Below, in pieces: positions 36,408-43,526 of a stretch of DNA of 64,000 bases. The stretch comes from Planococcus sp. CPCC 101016. GTDB lineage: Bacteria; Bacillota; Bacilli; Bacillales_A; Planococcaceae. The translations under genes and the position numbers were made by a program. Below the pieces are notes generated by a model, which was not told the origin of the DNA, searched no databases, and saw only the letters and a program-made list of their open reading frames with translations. Each line of letters opens with the position of its first letter. Position 1 is the first letter of the stretch. The stretch covers positions 620,001-684,000 of the forward strand of contig NZ_VOHB01000002.1 in assembly GCF_007859295.1 (NCBI RefSeq). The letters run 5' to 3'.

Positions 36408-36437
36408 ACCATTATCCAAAGAGCAGGCAATATCATT

Positions 36438-36455
36438 TACTTTTAATTCGAGATA
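36438..36455 (+). promoter_or_regulatory. Weak MhqR-like box upstream of the Rrf2 gene
   Basis: TACTTTTAATTCGAGATA has a perfect right half (TTCGAGATA) and matches TATCTCGAATTCGAGATA at 14 of 18 positions. The same half-site occurs at 38221-38238 before the MhqD-like gene. Confidence 0.35.
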
Positions 36456-36473
36456 GTTTAATATGGATAACAA

Positions 36474-36488
36474 GGATAAAGTTTATCC
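36474..36488 (+). promoter_or_regulatory. Perfect 7-1-7 palindrome, candidate Rrf2 autoregulatory operator
   Basis: GGATAAA, G, TTTATCC. It ends 23 nt before the Rrf2-type gene start. Confidence 0.5.
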
Positions 36489-36511
36489 GTAATTGAAAGA
36501 GGGTGATTTGG

Positions 36512-36994
36512 GTGCATATGAAACCAGGTGTAGAACAATCGGTGTACGCGCTTCTTTTATTAAATATGTTGCCGGATAAAGCAGTGCTTCCGGGAGAGGC
36601 CATCAGTCAACAACTCGGAACTTCCCCAACGTATTTTCAAAAATTATTGAGAAAACTGGTCAGTGCAGGCTTGATCACTTCTGTACCAGGCGTTAAAGGT
36701 GGGTTCAAGCTCAATAAAAAATCTGAAAACATTAGTGTGTTCGATATATATGAAGCAATTGAAGGACAGCAAGCGCTCTATTCGCCGAGTGGTGTATTGG
36801 GCGATTTATTGGAACTTGAAGAACCAGAACGCTGTTGCCTACTGACAGATCTGATGCTTGAAGCCGAAAGCGCCTGGCGTTTACGGATGGAACAGGAGAC
36901 GATTGCCGTTCTTTCTGAAAAAATGAAAGAACCGCGATTCCAAGAGAAAACGAAAAAATTAACCGAGTGGCTGTCTCAAAAGCTGGTCGGATAA
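36512..36994 (+). CDS. Rrf2 family transcriptional regulator
   Basis: About 160 residues. The Rrf2 winged helix is visible: EQSVYALLLLNMLP, AISQQLGTSPTYFQKLLRKLVSAGLITSVPGVKGGFKL, then FDIYEAIEG. It lacks the three-cysteine Fe-S set of NsrR/IscR; only a CC pair is present near residue 110. It therefore probably senses something else, perhaps electrophiles as in the Ywn/CymR-like branches. GTG 36512 fits the GAAAGAGGG site; ATG 36518 is possible. Confidence 0.82.
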   Translation: MHMKPGVEQSVYALLLLNMLPDKAVLPGEAISQQLGTSPTYFQKLLRKLVSAGLITSVPGVKGGFKLNKKSENISVFDIYEAIEGQQALYSPSGVLGDLLELEEPERCCLLTDLMLEAESAWRLRMEQETIAVLSEKMKEPRFQEKTKKLTEWLSQKLVG

Positions 36995-37014
36995 AAATGA
37001 AAAGAGTGAGGGAA

Positions 37015-37236
37015 ATGATTGGGATTTTGCCGCGCATCAATCAACTGGCAAAAAAAGCACGTGAAGAAGGACTGACAAATGCAGAAAAAGTGGAGCGTCA
37101 AGTATTGCGCGAAGACTATTTGCGGTCAATCCGGGGACAGGTAGAATCGACTGTCACAAGCATGAAAGTCATTGATCCGCTTGGTGATGACGTGACTCCA
37201 GATAAAGTCCGTGTGAAAAAACAAGCCATTCAATAA
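37015..37236 (+). CDS. UPF0291/DUF896 small protein (YnzC-like)
   Basis: 73 residues, matching YnzC/Yne[26 protein letters not shown] then [32 protein letters not shown]. The first half forms a helical hairpin in the family; YneE-group members modulate SOS-type division control in Bacillus, but this one is unassigned. The start may be ATG 37015 (matches family length; SD GAGGG very close) or ATG 36997. Confidence 0.85.
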   Translation: MIGILPRINQLAKKAREEGLTNAEKVERQVLREDYLRSIRGQVESTVTSMKVIDPLGDDVTPDKVRVKKQAIQ

Positions 37237-37267
37237 TGGTCCGCTTAATAGAGAAAGGAAGAATCTT

Positions 37268-38146
37268 ATGAACGATTACTTAGTGAAAGCATTAGCCTAT
37301 GATGGGCAAGTGCGGGCATACGCTGCACGTACAACAGAAACAGTGGGAGAAGCTCAGCGCCGCCATTATACGTGGCCAACTGCCTCAGCTGCGCTTGGGC
37401 GCTCCATGACTGCGAGCGTCATGCTCGGTGCCATGATGAAGGGCGAAGAAAAATTGACGATCCGAATTAATGGAGGAGGTCCAATCGGAACCATTCTAGT
37501 GGATGCAAATGCCAAAGGCGAGGTTCGGGGCTATGTGACGAATCCATTAACTCATTTTGATTTGAACGAACAAGGCAAGCTTGATGTCAGAAAAGCTGTC
37601 GGTACGGAAGGCACTTTATCGGTTTCCAAAGACATTGGACTGCTTCAGCCGTTTGTTGGACAAGTTCCAATCGTATCCGGTGAACTGGGAGATGACTTTA
37701 CCCATTACATCGTCACCTCTGAGCAAATTCCTTCTTCAGTAGGAGTCGGTGTCATCGTCAATCCGGACAACACAATTCAGGCTTCAGGAGGGTTTATTAT
37801 TCAATTGCTGCCAGGAACTGAAGAGAAAGTTATCGTTGAAATCGAAGAACGTTTGAAAGTCATTCCGACTATTTCCAATATGGTTCGCCAAGGGCTGACG
37901 CCGGAAGACATCTTAAATGAAGTATTGGGCGCAGGCAATGTGAAGGTTCTCGACGAAATGCCTGTTCAATTTCAATGCCAATGCTCCAGAGAGCGTATTT
38001 CCAGAGCCATTCAAAGTCTTGGAACAGCAGAGATTGAAGATATGATTGTCACCGATGGCCAAGCAGAAGCACAATGCCATTTCTGTAATGAAAACTACTT
38101 GTTCTCGAAAGAAAATCTCGAAGACATGTTGAATCCGCAAACTTAA
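37268..38146 (+). CDS. hslO: Hsp33 redox-regulated chaperone
   Basis: 292 residues. The N-terminal domain carries [18 protein letters not shown] and [22 protein letters not shown]. The C-terminal zinc switch has CQC (Cys237, Cys239) and CHFC (Cys270, Cys273). On oxidation these release zinc and the protein becomes a holdase against aggregation. RBS AGAAAGGAAG precedes the ATG. It lies next to other redox-stress genes. Confidence 0.93.
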   Translation: MNDYLVKALAYDGQVRAYAARTTETVGEAQRRHYTWPTASAALGRSMTASVMLGAMMKGEEKLTIRINGGGPIGTILVDANAKGEVRGYVTNPLTHFDLNEQGKLDVRKAVGTEGTLSVSKDIGLLQPFVGQVPIVSGELGDDFTHYIVTSEQIPSSVGVGVIVNPDNTIQASGGFIIQLLPGTEEKVIVEIEERLKVIPTISNMVRQGLTPEDILNEVLGAGNVKVLDEMPVQFQCQCSRERISRAIQSLGTAEIEDMIVTDGQAEAQCHFCNENYLFSKENLEDMLNPQT

Positions 38147-38154
38147 AGACAGTG

Positions 38155-38188
38155 AAAGGTCCATGCACATGCGTGCAATGGACCTTTT
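38155..38188 (+). terminator. Rho-independent terminator of hslO
   Basis: AAAGGTCCATGCAC / GTGCAATGGACCTTT stem with a one-base bulge and TTTT. Confidence 0.75.
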
Positions 38189-38191
38189 CCT

Positions 38192-38220
38192 TTGGAAAAA
38201 CAGAAAATCTATGTTATTAT
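38192..38220 (+). promoter_or_regulatory. Sigma-A promoter of the MhqD-like gene
   Basis: TTGGAA (38192-38197), 17 nt, TATTAT (38215-38220). The MhqR-like box begins on the next base. Confidence 0.6.
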
Positions 38221-38238
38221 TATCTTGAATTCGAGATA
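38221..38238 (+). promoter_or_regulatory. MhqR-like operator
   Basis: TATCTTGAATTCGAGATA is a 9+9 palindrome with one broken pair. It fits the Bacillus MhqR box TATCTCGAATTCGAGATA at 17 of 18 positions and directly abuts the -10 element. Confidence 0.75.
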
Positions 38239-38344
38239 AGTTTCTTTTTTAAAAAATAGGGAACTGTTTAGATAGTATAAGGTAAGCAGGATGAAACCCG
38301 AAGTTTTAAGTAGCTTCACTATATTAACAATCGGAGGTTTTCAA

Positions 38345-38950
38345 ATGATGAAACACATTTATCAGCAAGGCACCAATTCTTCTAAACCGACTTTTCTCAT
38401 GCTTCACGGCACAGGCGGAAATGAGAACGATTTATTAGCCATCGCAGCTCACATCGATCCAGAAGCTTCTGTGCTAAGCGTTCGCGGAAATGTATCGGAA
38501 AATGGTATGCCACGCTTTTTCAAGCGCTTGTCAGAAGGTGTCTTTGATATGGAAGATTTGAAATTCCGCACAGAAGAGCTCTATGATTTTATTGGGCAGG
38601 CAGCTGAAGAACATGGTTTTGACCGTAAAAATGTTATTGCAATTGGCTATTCAAATGGCGCCAATATAGCAGCTAATCTGCTGTTTACGTACTCAGGTGC
38701 GTTAAAAGGTGCTAGCCTGCATCATCCAATGGTTCCGAACCGTAAAGCAGACTTGCCTGATCTAACGGGCGTTCCGGTATTCATTGCCGCAGGCACAAAC
38801 GATCCGATTTGTCCTGCGGAGGAATCGACAGATCTTGAAAAACTATTAAAAGGTGCCGGTGCAAATGTTGAATTGCATTGGGAGGACTTTGGCCATCAAC
38901 TGACGATGCCTGAAGTGGAAGCAGCCAAAGACTGGTACGATAAATTATAA
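38345..38950 (+). CDS. mhqD: Alpha/beta hydrolase, MhqD-type carboxylesterase/phospholipase
   Basis: 201 residues. Catalytic Ser103 in GYSNGAN, Asp153 in GTNDPICP, His184 in FGHQLTMPE; an oxyanion HGTGG motif sits at 21-25. Length and motifs fit MhqD, a hydrolase of the quinone/catechol stress regulon. The MhqR-like operator directly on its promoter supports the name. CGGAGG precedes ATG 38345. No mhqR or mhqE gene is in the window, so the repressor acts from elsewhere. Confidence 0.8.
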   Translation: MMKHIYQQGTNSSKPTFLMLHGTGGNENDLLAIAAHIDPEASVLSVRGNVSENGMPRFFKRLSEGVFDMEDLKFRTEELYDFIGQAAEEHGFDRKNVIAIGYSNGANIAANLLFTYSGALKGASLHHPMVPNRKADLPDLTGVPVFIAAGTNDPICPAEESTDLEKLLKGAGANVELHWEDFGHQLTMPEVEAAKDWYDKL

Positions 38951-38954
38951 GTTG

Positions 38955-38985
38955 AACCTTCCCTGTTGTGCAGGGAAGGTTTTTT
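38955..38985 (+). terminator. Rho-independent terminator
   Basis: AACCTTCCCTG / CAGGGAAGGTT perfect stem, 5-nt loop, T-run. Confidence 0.85.
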
Positions 38986-39116
38986 AATGCTTTTCTTACA
39001 GTCATGAAGAATAGAACAATTGATAGAAGTTTCTTTTCATGCATGGTCAATCGTTTTTGACAAAGGCGCATGAATTCATTCATGATGGGAGGAAAGAAAG
39101 TAAAGGAGGGATGGCA

Positions 39117-40082
39117 GTGCAAAGCAATCCGCGTATACAGGAACAGTTAGAAGCCTGGGTTAAAGAAAATAAAGGCCATGCTGTATTGGGAACTACGGCA
39201 CAGTACATACCGGCACTTGGAAAAGAAGACCCTAGCCAGCTCGGTATCTGCATGGTTGATGACGAAGGAAATTATTATTGCGCAGGTGATACAGATAAGG
39301 AGTTCACTTTGCAAAGTATTTCAAAAGCATTGACATTCATCGCGCTGAGCTGTCATTATGGTCTGGATTTTGTATTGGAGCGAGTAGATGTAGAACCGAC
39401 CGGAGAAGCGTTCAACTCAATTATTCCATTTGAAATCCATCGGCCGAACAAGCCGTTTAATCCATTCATCAATGCGGGAGCTATAACAATTTCAGCCCTA
39501 CTGCCTGGTCAGACCAGCCAGAAAAAATATGAATACCTGCTGCATTTCTTGGAGGAGCTAGTGGGTCATCCACTTGAGCTTGATAAGGACGTCTACGATT
39601 CGGAATGGCAGTCTTCTCACCGCAACCGTGCGCTCGCTTATTATTTGAAGGAAGCAAAATTTTTGGAACTTGAAGTTGAGGAAGCACTGGATATCTATAT
39701 TCGGCAATGCGCCATCAAAGTGAGCACGAAGGACCTGGCTTTGATTGGCCTTATTATAGGATATGATGGGTTTAATCCGATTACTAAAGTAAAACATTTT
39801 TCCGAAGAAATCGCCCAGGTAGCAAAGGTTCTGATGGTTACATGCGGCATGTACAATTCTTCAGGAAACTTTGCGGCGCATGTCGGCATTCCGGCGAAAA
39901 GCGGCGTTTCAGGCGGCATTATGGCCGCTGTTCCGCCGAAGCTTCATTCGCAGACTTATGAATTCCGTGCCGGAGCAGGAATTGGTGTTTATGGACCGGC
40001 AATTGATGTGCAAGGAAACAGCGCTGCAGGTACAATGATGCTGCGTCAAATTTCGAAAGAATGGGATTTAAGCATATTTTAA
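39117..40082 (+). CDS. glsA: Glutaminase
   Basis: About 321 residues, serine-dependent beta-lactamase-fold glutaminase making glutamate and ammonia. Catalytic SxxK is Ser67-Lys70 (TLQSISKAL); other blocks are NAGAITISAL, CGMYNSSGNFAAHVGIPAKSGVSGGI and GNSAAG. GTG 39117 is 6 nt from AAAGGAGGG; an in-frame ATG 39111 touches that site. Cytoplasmic. Fits the glutamate/gamma-glutamyl theme of the window, but is monocistronic. Confidence 0.9.
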   Translation: MQSNPRIQEQLEAWVKENKGHAVLGTTAQYIPALGKEDPSQLGICMVDDEGNYYCAGDTDKEFTLQSISKALTFIALSCHYGLDFVLERVDVEPTGEAFNSIIPFEIHRPNKPFNPFINAGAITISALLPGQTSQKKYEYLLHFLEELVGHPLELDKDVYDSEWQSSHRNRALAYYLKEAKFLELEVEEALDIYIRQCAIKVSTKDLALIGLIIGYDGFNPITKVKHFSEEIAQVAKVLMVTCGMYNSSGNFAAHVGIPAKSGVSGGIMAAVPPKLHSQTYEFRAGAGIGVYGPAIDVQGNSAAGTMMLRQISKEWDLSIF

Positions 40083-40088
40083 TAAAGG

Positions 40089-40119
40089 ACTCCGCAGCTT
40101 CATAAGCTAGCGGAGTTTT
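40089..40119 (+). terminator. Rho-independent terminator of glsA
   Basis: ACTCCGC / GCGGAGT outer stem and AGCTT / AAGCT inner stem, then TTTTC. Confidence 0.75.
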
Positions 40120-40216
40120 CTTCTGGCTGGAAGTGGTTTCTGTCAATTTCCATTAAGATGATTAAGTCGAATAAGGCTTATAAACGGTTAGTATCAAAAT
40201 CATAAAATCTCAATAT

Positions 40217-40241
40217 GTTTAAGAAACCACATGCCGGGTAT
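40217..40241 (+). promoter_or_regulatory. Sigma-B promoter
   Basis: GTTTAA-N13-GGGTAT, an exact match to the sigma-B consensus, 56 nt before the YsnF-like gene. Confidence 0.85.
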
Positions 40242-40297
40242 TTTCTAAACTAAGCAAGTATTTTTAAAATACGCATAAAAAATTGGAGGAATAGAAA

Positions 40298-41413
40298 ATG
40301 GCCAACAATAAATTTATGGGAACGTTCGATACCGAAACGGAAGTATTGAAAAAAATCGAGGAACTGAAAGCACAAGGTTCCCGCGAAGAAGACATGTACG
40401 TAATGTCACGTGATAAGGACCAGATTTCAATGGTTCGGGGACGGACAGATGTAGATTACAAATCATCTGAAGGAAACTGGATGGACAAGTTCATGGGCTT
40501 CTTATCAGGCAACGAATCTTCACGTGAAGCATTCTCAGGAATGGGTGTAGATGACGCCGAAGCCGATCGCTACTACAATGAAGTGCAGAACGGCAAGATT
40601 CTATTGTTTGTAGACCGCGAATATGGTGCGAATTATGATGGCAAGGCGCCATATGACAACACTTCTACAAGCGGTGCTGCAGGTACAATGGGAGCTGCCG
40701 GAGCTACAGGGGCTTCTGGATTAGGAAGCACAAGAGGCCGTATGGATGATGAAGCTGTAGCGAGAGATGGCCTGACAGTAGATACAAATGACCAAAATGA
40801 TGTTTATTACAATAAAAAAGACGATACATTCAGCCGTGACACTAATGAAACTGCTGGCGTCGGAAAAGATTCGGGCACAGGTTTCGGATTAGGCTCTGAT
40901 CGTACGGTTGACGATGTCGATCGCACAGACCGGTTTGATGACAGAGACAGAGATCTTGACCGTGCAGGAACAGATGAAGAAAAACTTCGCTTGCATGAAG
41001 AACGTTTAAATGTTGATAAAGAGCGTGTTCAGACTGGCGAAGTAAACGTTGGCAAACACGTTGTTGAAGAAACCCAGTCAATCGAAGTGCCGGTAGAACG
41101 TGAGGAAGTATATGTAGAACGCCGTCCGGTAAATGAAGAAACAACTGGAAGTTCTTTCGATAAAGATTCCGGCCTGACTGGAGATGCATATCAGGAAGGT
41201 GAAAATATTCACATCCCTGTATCTGAAGAGCGCGTCGAAGTCACTAAAAAAGACGTTGTAGCTGAAGAGATTGTCGTTGGTAAACGTAAAGTACAGGATA
41301 CGGAAACTGTAAACGAAACCGTTCGTCGTGAAGAAGCTGATATCGATGAAGATACCAATTTGACGGACGATAAGTTAAGCCGTAAAAACCGTACAGATCG
41401 TGACCGTTTATAA
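40298..41413 (+). CDS. General stress protein with YflT and YsnF (DUF2382) domains
   Basis: 371 residues in three parts. Residues 1 to about 105 form the YflT/GSP17M domain (MGTFDTETEVLKKIEELKAQ, DMYVMSRDKDQISMV). A low-complexity Gly/Ala/Asp-rich linker follows (about 120-220). A DUF2382 domain ends it: LRLHEERLNVDKERVQTGEVNVGKHVVEE and EVPVEREEVYVERRPV. Highly acidic and hydrophilic, no signal peptide. The consensus sigma-B promoter upstream supports a general-stress role. Biochemical activity is unknown for the family. Confidence 0.88.
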   Translation: MANNKFMGTFDTETEVLKKIEELKAQGSREEDMYVMSRDKDQISMVRGRTDVDYKSSEGNWMDKFMGFLSGNESSREAFSGMGVDDAEADRYYNEVQNGKILLFVDREYGANYDGKAPYDNTSTSGAAGTMGAAGATGASGLGSTRGRMDDEAVARDGLTVDTNDQNDVYYNKKDDTFSRDTNETAGVGKDSGTGFGLGSDRTVDDVDRTDRFDDRDRDLDRAGTDEEKLRLHEERLNVDKERVQTGEVNVGKHVVEETQSIEVPVEREEVYVERRPVNEETTGSSFDKDSGLTGDAYQEGENIHIPVSEERVEVTKKDVVAEEIVVGKRKVQDTETVNETVRREEADIDEDTNLTDDKLSRKNRTDRDRL

Positions 41414-41425
41414 TCAATAAATTGA

Positions 41426-41452
41426 AAGGCGGGGAGTATTCCCCGTCTTTTT
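41426..41452 (+). terminator. Rho-independent terminator
   Basis: AAGGCGGGGA / TCCCCGTCTT stem, 4-nt loop, TTTTT. Confidence 0.85.
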
Positions 41453-41467
41453 ATATGCTTTTAAATA

Positions 41468-41492
41468 GTTTGAGAATAGGAGCAAGGGGTAA
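41468..41492 (+). promoter_or_regulatory. Sigma-B promoter
   Basis: GTTTGA-N13-GGGTAA, 48 nt before the second YflT-domain gene. Confidence 0.7.
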
Positions 41493-41540
41493 CGGTAAAG
41501 CAAGAGAATCATGAAAAACACCTAACAGGAGGAATAGAAT

Positions 41541-42350
41541 ATGGCAAACGAATATTTTATAGAAACCTTCGACAGCGAAAGCGAAATGTTAAGCAAAATT
41601 AATGAATTGAAAGAACAGGGAATTACAGAAAGCGATCTGTACATTGCGGTGCAAGACAAAAAACAACTATCCATGATTTCAGAGGGGACAAACTCGGAAT
41701 ACAGTGGTGAGGGCAAGGACGCTAAAGGTAAGTTGACTAATTTTTTATCCGGCAACAGCCCGCTTCAAAAAGCATTAAATGATATGGGCATAGATGAACA
41801 TGAAGTTAGTTCTTATGTTAAGGAAGTGGAGAAAGGGAAAATTCTGCTTTTTTCAGACAAATCACTGGAAACCCCTCCAAAAGGTAGAGGACTAAACGCT
41901 AATGCTGCTTATGGAGATCCGTTGGAAAATGAAAACAGTCCATTTCCTCCAGAAAATTTAAAGTCTCAACATGTAGAGAATATGGAAAATGACAGAAATA
42001 ATGTAAGGGATTCTGTAGACTTTACAGCTGATGGGGCAGTAGGCACCCAGAACACAGCGTCTCAGGACCGAAGTAATGTAACACCGCCTAATGTTAATAA
42101 TGCCTCACCGGAACAACAGAAGCCGAGAGTAGTAAGTGCTGACCATAATAATCTTGAAGAGATGGGAAGTATTCGAGATGGGATACCGGCTGCTGATCCA
42201 AATATGACCGATATTCCTGCTGCCGAACAACGAAACAATGATGTTCCATCAGCCGATCGAAGTAAAAATCGATTATCAGATACAGAATCTCCAGAAGAAT
42301 GGCCGCAGGCTGCCTCAGACCGAATCCAATCCGATGAAAAAAAACACTGA
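41541..42350 (+). CDS. YflT-domain general stress protein with disordered tail
   Basis: 269 residues. The N-terminal YflT domain (about 1-105; IETFDSESEMLSKINELKEQ, DLYIAVQDKKQLSMI, LQKALNDMGIDEHE) is clearly related to the genes at 40298 and 42755. The rest is a polar Asn/Asp/Pro/Glu-rich tail with loose repeats such as DIPAAEQRNNDVPSADRS, likely disordered. Its leader (CAGGAGGAATAGAATATG) nearly repeats that of the gene at 40298, suggesting local duplication. Sigma-B promoter upstream. Confidence 0.82.
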   Translation: MANEYFIETFDSESEMLSKINELKEQGITESDLYIAVQDKKQLSMISEGTNSEYSGEGKDAKGKLTNFLSGNSPLQKALNDMGIDEHEVSSYVKEVEKGKILLFSDKSLETPPKGRGLNANAAYGDPLENENSPFPPENLKSQHVENMENDRNNVRDSVDFTADGAVGTQNTASQDRSNVTPPNVNNASPEQQKPRVVSADHNNLEEMGSIRDGIPAADPNMTDIPAAEQRNNDVPSADRSKNRLSDTESPEEWPQAASDRIQSDEKKH

Positions 42351-42385
42351 AACTTCTTTACCCTAAAGCCATAAGGTCTTCATGC

Positions 42386-42424
42386 AAACCAAGGAAAGAG
42401 AGTTTATTTTCTTTCCTTGGTTTT
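42386..42424 (+). terminator. Rho-independent terminator
   Basis: 14-bp stem AAACCAAGGAAAGA / TCTTTCCTTGGTTT with a 10-nt loop, then TTTTG. Confidence 0.85.
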
Positions 42425-42438
42425 GATTTGAGTAATTT

Positions 42439-42467
42439 TTGTTCGCCTGAAAAGAATAGCGTATGAT
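42439..42467 (+). promoter_or_regulatory. Sigma-A promoter of the YwbE-like gene
   Basis: TTGTTC (42439-42444), 17 nt, TATGAT (42462-42467). Confidence 0.6.
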
Positions 42468-42491
42468 AGAAGAAAGCAAGGAGGGATAAGC

Positions 42492-42692
42492 ATGGACGGT
42501 AAAAAAAGAAGTGAGGTAAAACCAGGGATTGAAGTAAACGTGATCTTAAAGCAGGATCAGCGTTCTGGGAAAAAAACGCGAGGCGTGGTGAAGGATTTAT
42601 TGACTAACTCAGCAACCCATCCGCATGGCATCAAAGTACGATTGGAAGACGGTCAGGTTGGCCGCGTTTGTGAAATTCTTTCCAATAAGTAA
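42492..42692 (+). CDS. ywbE: YwbE family small protein
   Basis: 66 residues, matching the YwbE family: RSEVKPGIEVNVILKQDQRSG, GVVKDLLTNSATHPHGIKVRL, EDGQVGRV. A small soluble beta protein of unknown function, widespread in bacteria. AAGGAGGG precedes the ATG. It sits between two YflT-domain genes but has a sigma-A-like rather than sigma-B-like promoter. Confidence 0.88.
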   Translation: MDGKKRSEVKPGIEVNVILKQDQRSGKKTRGVVKDLLTNSATHPHGIKVRLEDGQVGRVCEILSNK

Positions 42693-42697
42693 GCATT

Positions 42698-42723
42698 GTT
42701 TCGAGCTCCTGACATAAGGGTAA
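42698..42723 (+). promoter_or_regulatory. Sigma-B promoter
   Basis: GTTTCG-N14-GGGTAA, 31 nt before the third YflT-domain gene. Confidence 0.65.
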
Positions 42724-42754
42724 AATATACTAACCCCTTTAAGGAGAGATTATA

Positions 42755-43282
42755 ATGCCAAATCGATTTATCGAAACCTATAATACCCAGGAAGACGTTC
42801 TTCAGAAAGTTGAAGAGCTGAAAAAAGATGGTTATTTGGAAAAAGATATGTATATCATGGCGAAATCCAATGATCAGCTATCTCTTGTAAAAGGCAAATC
42901 AGAAGTAGAAACCCATGCTTCAGAAGGCAGTTGGGCTGAACGATTTGCCACTTTTTTAACCGGTGATGAAAAAGTTCATCAAGCATTCTTGAACATGGGA
43001 ATTGACGAAAATGAATCCGAGCACTACTACCGTGACGTTCAGGAAGGCAAGCTTTTACTTTACGTGAATAGAGACGCACATGATGCGTTTGAATTGCCGG
43101 AAGATGAAAAAACAGAAATTCAAAACGAAAAGCTTGAAGCTGAAGGTCCACGCTCTATCGAAGAAGAGCGTGAAGAAAAGGCAGTCGAACTGGATGACAG
43201 ACATTATGAAGATTCCGCATTCAGAAAAGACAAGCGCAACGCAGACCCGATCAGCAAGCCAGACGAGAAAAATTTTATTTAA
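42755..43282 (+). CDS. YflT-domain general stress protein
   Basis: 175 residues. YflT domain first (FIETYNTQEDVLQKVEELKKD, DMYIMAKSNDQLSLVKG, SEGSWAERFATFLTGDEKVHQAFLNMG), then an acidic charged tail ending KPDEKNFI. Third paralogue of the cluster at 40298 and 41541. AAGGAGAG precedes the ATG, and a sigma-B-like promoter stands at the expected distance. Family function is unknown beyond stress induction. Confidence 0.83.
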   Translation: MPNRFIETYNTQEDVLQKVEELKKDGYLEKDMYIMAKSNDQLSLVKGKSEVETHASEGSWAERFATFLTGDEKVHQAFLNMGIDENESEHYYRDVQEGKLLLYVNRDAHDAFELPEDEKTEIQNEKLEAEGPRSIEEEREEKAVELDDRHYEDSAFRKDKRNADPISKPDEKNFI

Positions 43283-43283
43283 A

Positions 43284-43412
43284 GAAAAGCGGAAGCGTCC
43301 AAAAGCAGAAGCTAAGCTAACCAAAGAATGCGACATCGTGTCGCAACGGATAGCTGACCGACATCCTGCAGGCCCCCGACAAGCGTCACATCTGTCTAGC
43401 TGTGATTCTCAT
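43284..43412 (+). repeat. Intergenic repeat element, copy A
   Basis: Starts AAGAAAAGCGGAAGCGTCC and contains CCAAAAGCAGAAGCTAA, a GCGACA-TCG-TGTCGC hairpin, ACGGATAGCTGACC, CATCCTGCAGGCC and CCCGACAAGCG. The same ordered blocks occur inverted at 63156-63299 (copy B). It resembles the structured intergenic repeats widespread in Bacillales. Boundaries are approximate. Confidence 0.75.
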
Positions 43413-43456
43413 AAAGCCAAATGCAATAATTAACTTTTCAACTGTTTGAACAGCTG

Positions 43457-43483
43457 CGGACCCGTTAAATCGGGTCCGTTTTT
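43457..43483 (+). terminator. Rho-independent terminator
   Basis: CGGACCCG / CGGGTCCG stem, 6-nt loop, TTTTT. It would end the YflT transcript after the repeat element. Confidence 0.85.
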
Positions 43484-43526
43484 GTGTTAATATAGAGATA
43501 TTGAAAAAATGAAGGAGTCTCTCATC

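Noticed and set aside
43080..43433. 117-codon plus-strand ORF running through the end of the YflT gene and the repeat
   Set aside because: Lys-rich shadow frame overlapping 42755-43282 and the repeat element; no ribosome site and no sensible composition.
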